Shown: one piece after another, positions 6,158-7,306 of the stretch | Position numbering within the stretch: the first letter of the stretch is position 1 | Layout of the letters: each line of letters starts with the position of its first letter | NCBI GenBank assembly: GCA_013001935.1 | Contig: JABDKZ010000409.1 | Span: forward strand, 1 to 7,306 | Source: Maribacter sp. | GTDB taxonomy: Bacteria > Bacteroidota > Bacteroidia > Flavobacteriales > Flavobacteriaceae | Direction of reading: 5' to 3' | Length of the DNA stretch: 7,306 nt | Translations under genes and position numbers: made by a program | Notes under the pieces: model-generated | Database searches by the model: none | What the model was told of the DNA's origin: nothing | Seen by the model: the letters and a program-made list of their open reading frames with translations, nothing else

Positions 6158-6260
6158 AAAAAAAGTATGGTCAGGTAGTGCCATTGTGATCAATTATCTA
6201 GAACAATTGTAAAGCCTCAAACACATACAATTAAGTGTAGGATGTAGGTAATGTATAGGC

Positions 6261-7306
6261 CTAACGCTTGGCATTCTGCAGTAGGTAAAAGGCCAAAATA
6301 CCGAAGATGATATTGGGGATGATTACAGCCAAAGAAGGTGAAAACCCAGTTTGCTGTGCCAAAGTTCCAAAAACCTTATCAAAAAAGATGTAGATAAAAG
6401 CAACCCCTATTCCGAATGCCAAATTTACTCCCATACCTCCACGCCTTTTAACCGATGACACTGCAACCGCGATTATCGTAAGTATAAATGCTGTAAGGGG
6501 TAAGGCCCATCGTCTATATTTGACAAGAACATAGGTGTTAATATTGGAAGCACCTTTCCTTCTTTGATCAGCGATGAATTTATTTAGCTCGTAAAGATTT
6601 TTGGTCTCTGCGATATAGGAAACCGGGGTAAGATCATCGATCTTAAATGTGAATAAGGTATCTAACCTATTTTTTGTTTCAATAATTGCTGAATCGCCAA
6701 TAATCTTACGCTTTTTATATTTTATAAGCCTGTATATACTATCCTTTTCGACCCAACGAATGCTATTTGCAGAGATTTTAAAATCCAAGGTGTTATCATC
6801 ATTGAATCTTTCAAAGGTAAATTTGTTTGCATTTTTCCTAACCGGATCAAAACTACTTACGTATATAAAGTCGTTCTCGTTGAGTTGGTTAAAAATATTA
6901 CTCGTAATCCTATCTTGTTTTCCTTTTTTCAGGTATTTGAATATAAACTCATTATATCCTTTACTGGCATTGGGCACAATGAACATTGCCATGACCAACA
7001 TCAATACTGCAATAATGGTCGCTCCAATTATATAGGGTCTTAAAAAGCGATTAAAAGAGACCCCAGAACTTAGTATAGCAACTATCTCGGTATTACTTGC
7101 CAATTTTGAGGTAAAGAAAATTATCGATAAAAATAGAAATATCGGAAATAGCAGACTGCCCACATAAATAGTGAAATTAACGTAATAGATAATTATTGCA
7201 TTGGTCGGCGCATCATTGTCTATCATCTTGCCAATTTGTTCAGCGAGATTAGCCATTATCCCAATAGGAACAAATAGCAAGAGCATCACTGCAAAAGTGA
7301 CCAAAT
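6261..7306 (-). CDS. LptF/LptG family permease (YjgP/YjgQ), N-terminus outside window
   Basis: This is an inner-membrane subunit of the LptB2FG ABC transporter, which extracts lipopolysaccharide from the inner membrane and feeds it to the LptC-A-D bridge. About 347 residues are visible. The frame runs off the right edge with no credible start; family length suggests roughly 15 residues are missing. Topology fits the family: membrane helices at about 1-20, 44-68 and 92-113, a large periplasmic beta-jellyroll of about 115-255, then helices at 258-280, 288-312 and 322-343. ILSSGVSFNRFLRPY (77-91) is the conserved cytoplasmic loop that would contact the LptB ATPase. Bacteroidota carry two such permeases and I cannot tell LptF from LptG here, so no symbol is given. 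The nearest downstream minus-strand gene is accA, over 400 bp away. Confidence 0.93.
   Translation of the reverse strand, partial: LVTFAVMLLLFVPIGIMANLAEQIGKMIDNDAPTNAIIIYYVNFTIYVGSLLFPIFLFLSIIFFTSKLASNTEIVAILSSGVSFNRFLRPYIIGATIIAVLMLVMAMFIVPNASKGYNEFIFKYLKKGKQDRITSNIFNQLNENDFIYVSSFDPVRKNANKFTFERFNDDNTLDFKISANSIRWVEKDSIYRLIKYKKRKIIGDSAIIETKNRLDTLFTFKIDDLTPVSYIAETKNLYELNKFIADQRRKGASNINTYVLVKYRRWALPLTAFILTIIAVAVSSVKRRGGMGVNLAFGIGVAFIYIFFDKVFGTLAQQTGFSPSLAVIIPNIIFGILAFYLLQNAKR

Larger units (their letters stand above)
5882..6184 (-). pseudogene. Possible interrupted gene of about 100 codons with one in-frame TGA
   Basis: From an ATG at 6184 the frame reads 37 codons to a TGA at 6071-6073. It then stays open in the same frame for 62 more codons to TAG at 5882. 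Around the stop the product reads VTPVKVI*YITPLAVV, so hydrophobic sequence runs through it; a TGG-to-TGA change would restore one product of about 100 residues with one or two membrane-like segments (about 17-33 and 37-50). Purine-first codons are 58% before the TGA and 73% after, so evidence is weaker for the 5' half. A TAA lies three codons upstream of the ATG, so it would not extend to lptF. No homologue is recognised; it does not look like a remnant of an EamA transporter. It could be a decayed gene, a small gene starting at 6034, or chance. Confidence 0.25.

Noticed and set aside
6122..6165. CAAAGCGA/TCGCTTTG stem as a transcription terminator
   Set aside because: The plus side is followed by A's and the minus side by no T-run, so it does not fit an intrinsic terminator on either strand.
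5882..6260. Remnant of a DMT/EamA transporter between lptF and accA
   Set aside because: Translations of the gap show no repeated EamA helices or recognisable transporter motifs, so a decayed transporter is not supported.
6649..7035. A 128-codon plus-strand frame opposite the LptF/G gene
   Set aside because: It is antisense to a clear LptF/LptG permease; its hydrophobicity arises from the complementary codons of the membrane and jellyroll region.

Overview
The window looks like a chromosomal housekeeping region from a member of the Bacteroidota, most likely a marine Flavobacteriaceae. Four things point there. The DNA is AT-rich. Shine-Dalgarno sites are essentially absent. Two good matches to the Bacteroidota sigma-factor -7 box (TAnnTTTG) lie just upstream of conserved starts. 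The gene set (a flavobacterial 'asparagine synthetase B'-named protein next to dnaB, accA and an LptF/LptG permease) is typical of that group. I see no RNA genes, CRISPR arrays, insertion sequences or phage genes.

Layout from left to right: the 3' part of an SGNH/GDSL hydrolase gene (+); a YjbQ/UPF0047 gene (-) converging on it; a HAD Cof-type phosphatase gene (+) divergent from yjbQ. A long minus-strand block follows, read right to left: an LptF/LptG permease cut by the right edge, a gap of about 440 bp, accA, a 167-bp intergenic region, dnaB, and an exported 'asparagine synthetase B'-named protein that overlaps or abuts the dnaB 3' end. The HAD and exported-protein genes converge with one base between their stops.

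The minus-strand block combines lipopolysaccharide export (LptF/G), the first committed step of fatty-acid synthesis (AccA) and the replicative helicase (DnaB). It is probably several transcription units rather than one: accA has its own promoter-like box, and the accA-dnaB gap carries repeated GTTGAT motifs resembling DnaA boxes.

I do not see an obviously new multi-gene system. The items most worth a second look are: (1) an SSB-like acidic C-terminal tip (ending DDNDVPF) on DnaB; (2) DnaA-box-like repeats upstream of dnaB; (3) an unannotated, coding-like reading frame in the accA-lptF gap, open for about 100 codons except for one in-frame TGA; (4) a start of the exported protein that looks broken by one missing base; (5) a perfect palindrome next to the accA promoter; and (6) the probably misleading name of the 'asparagine synthetase B' family protein.
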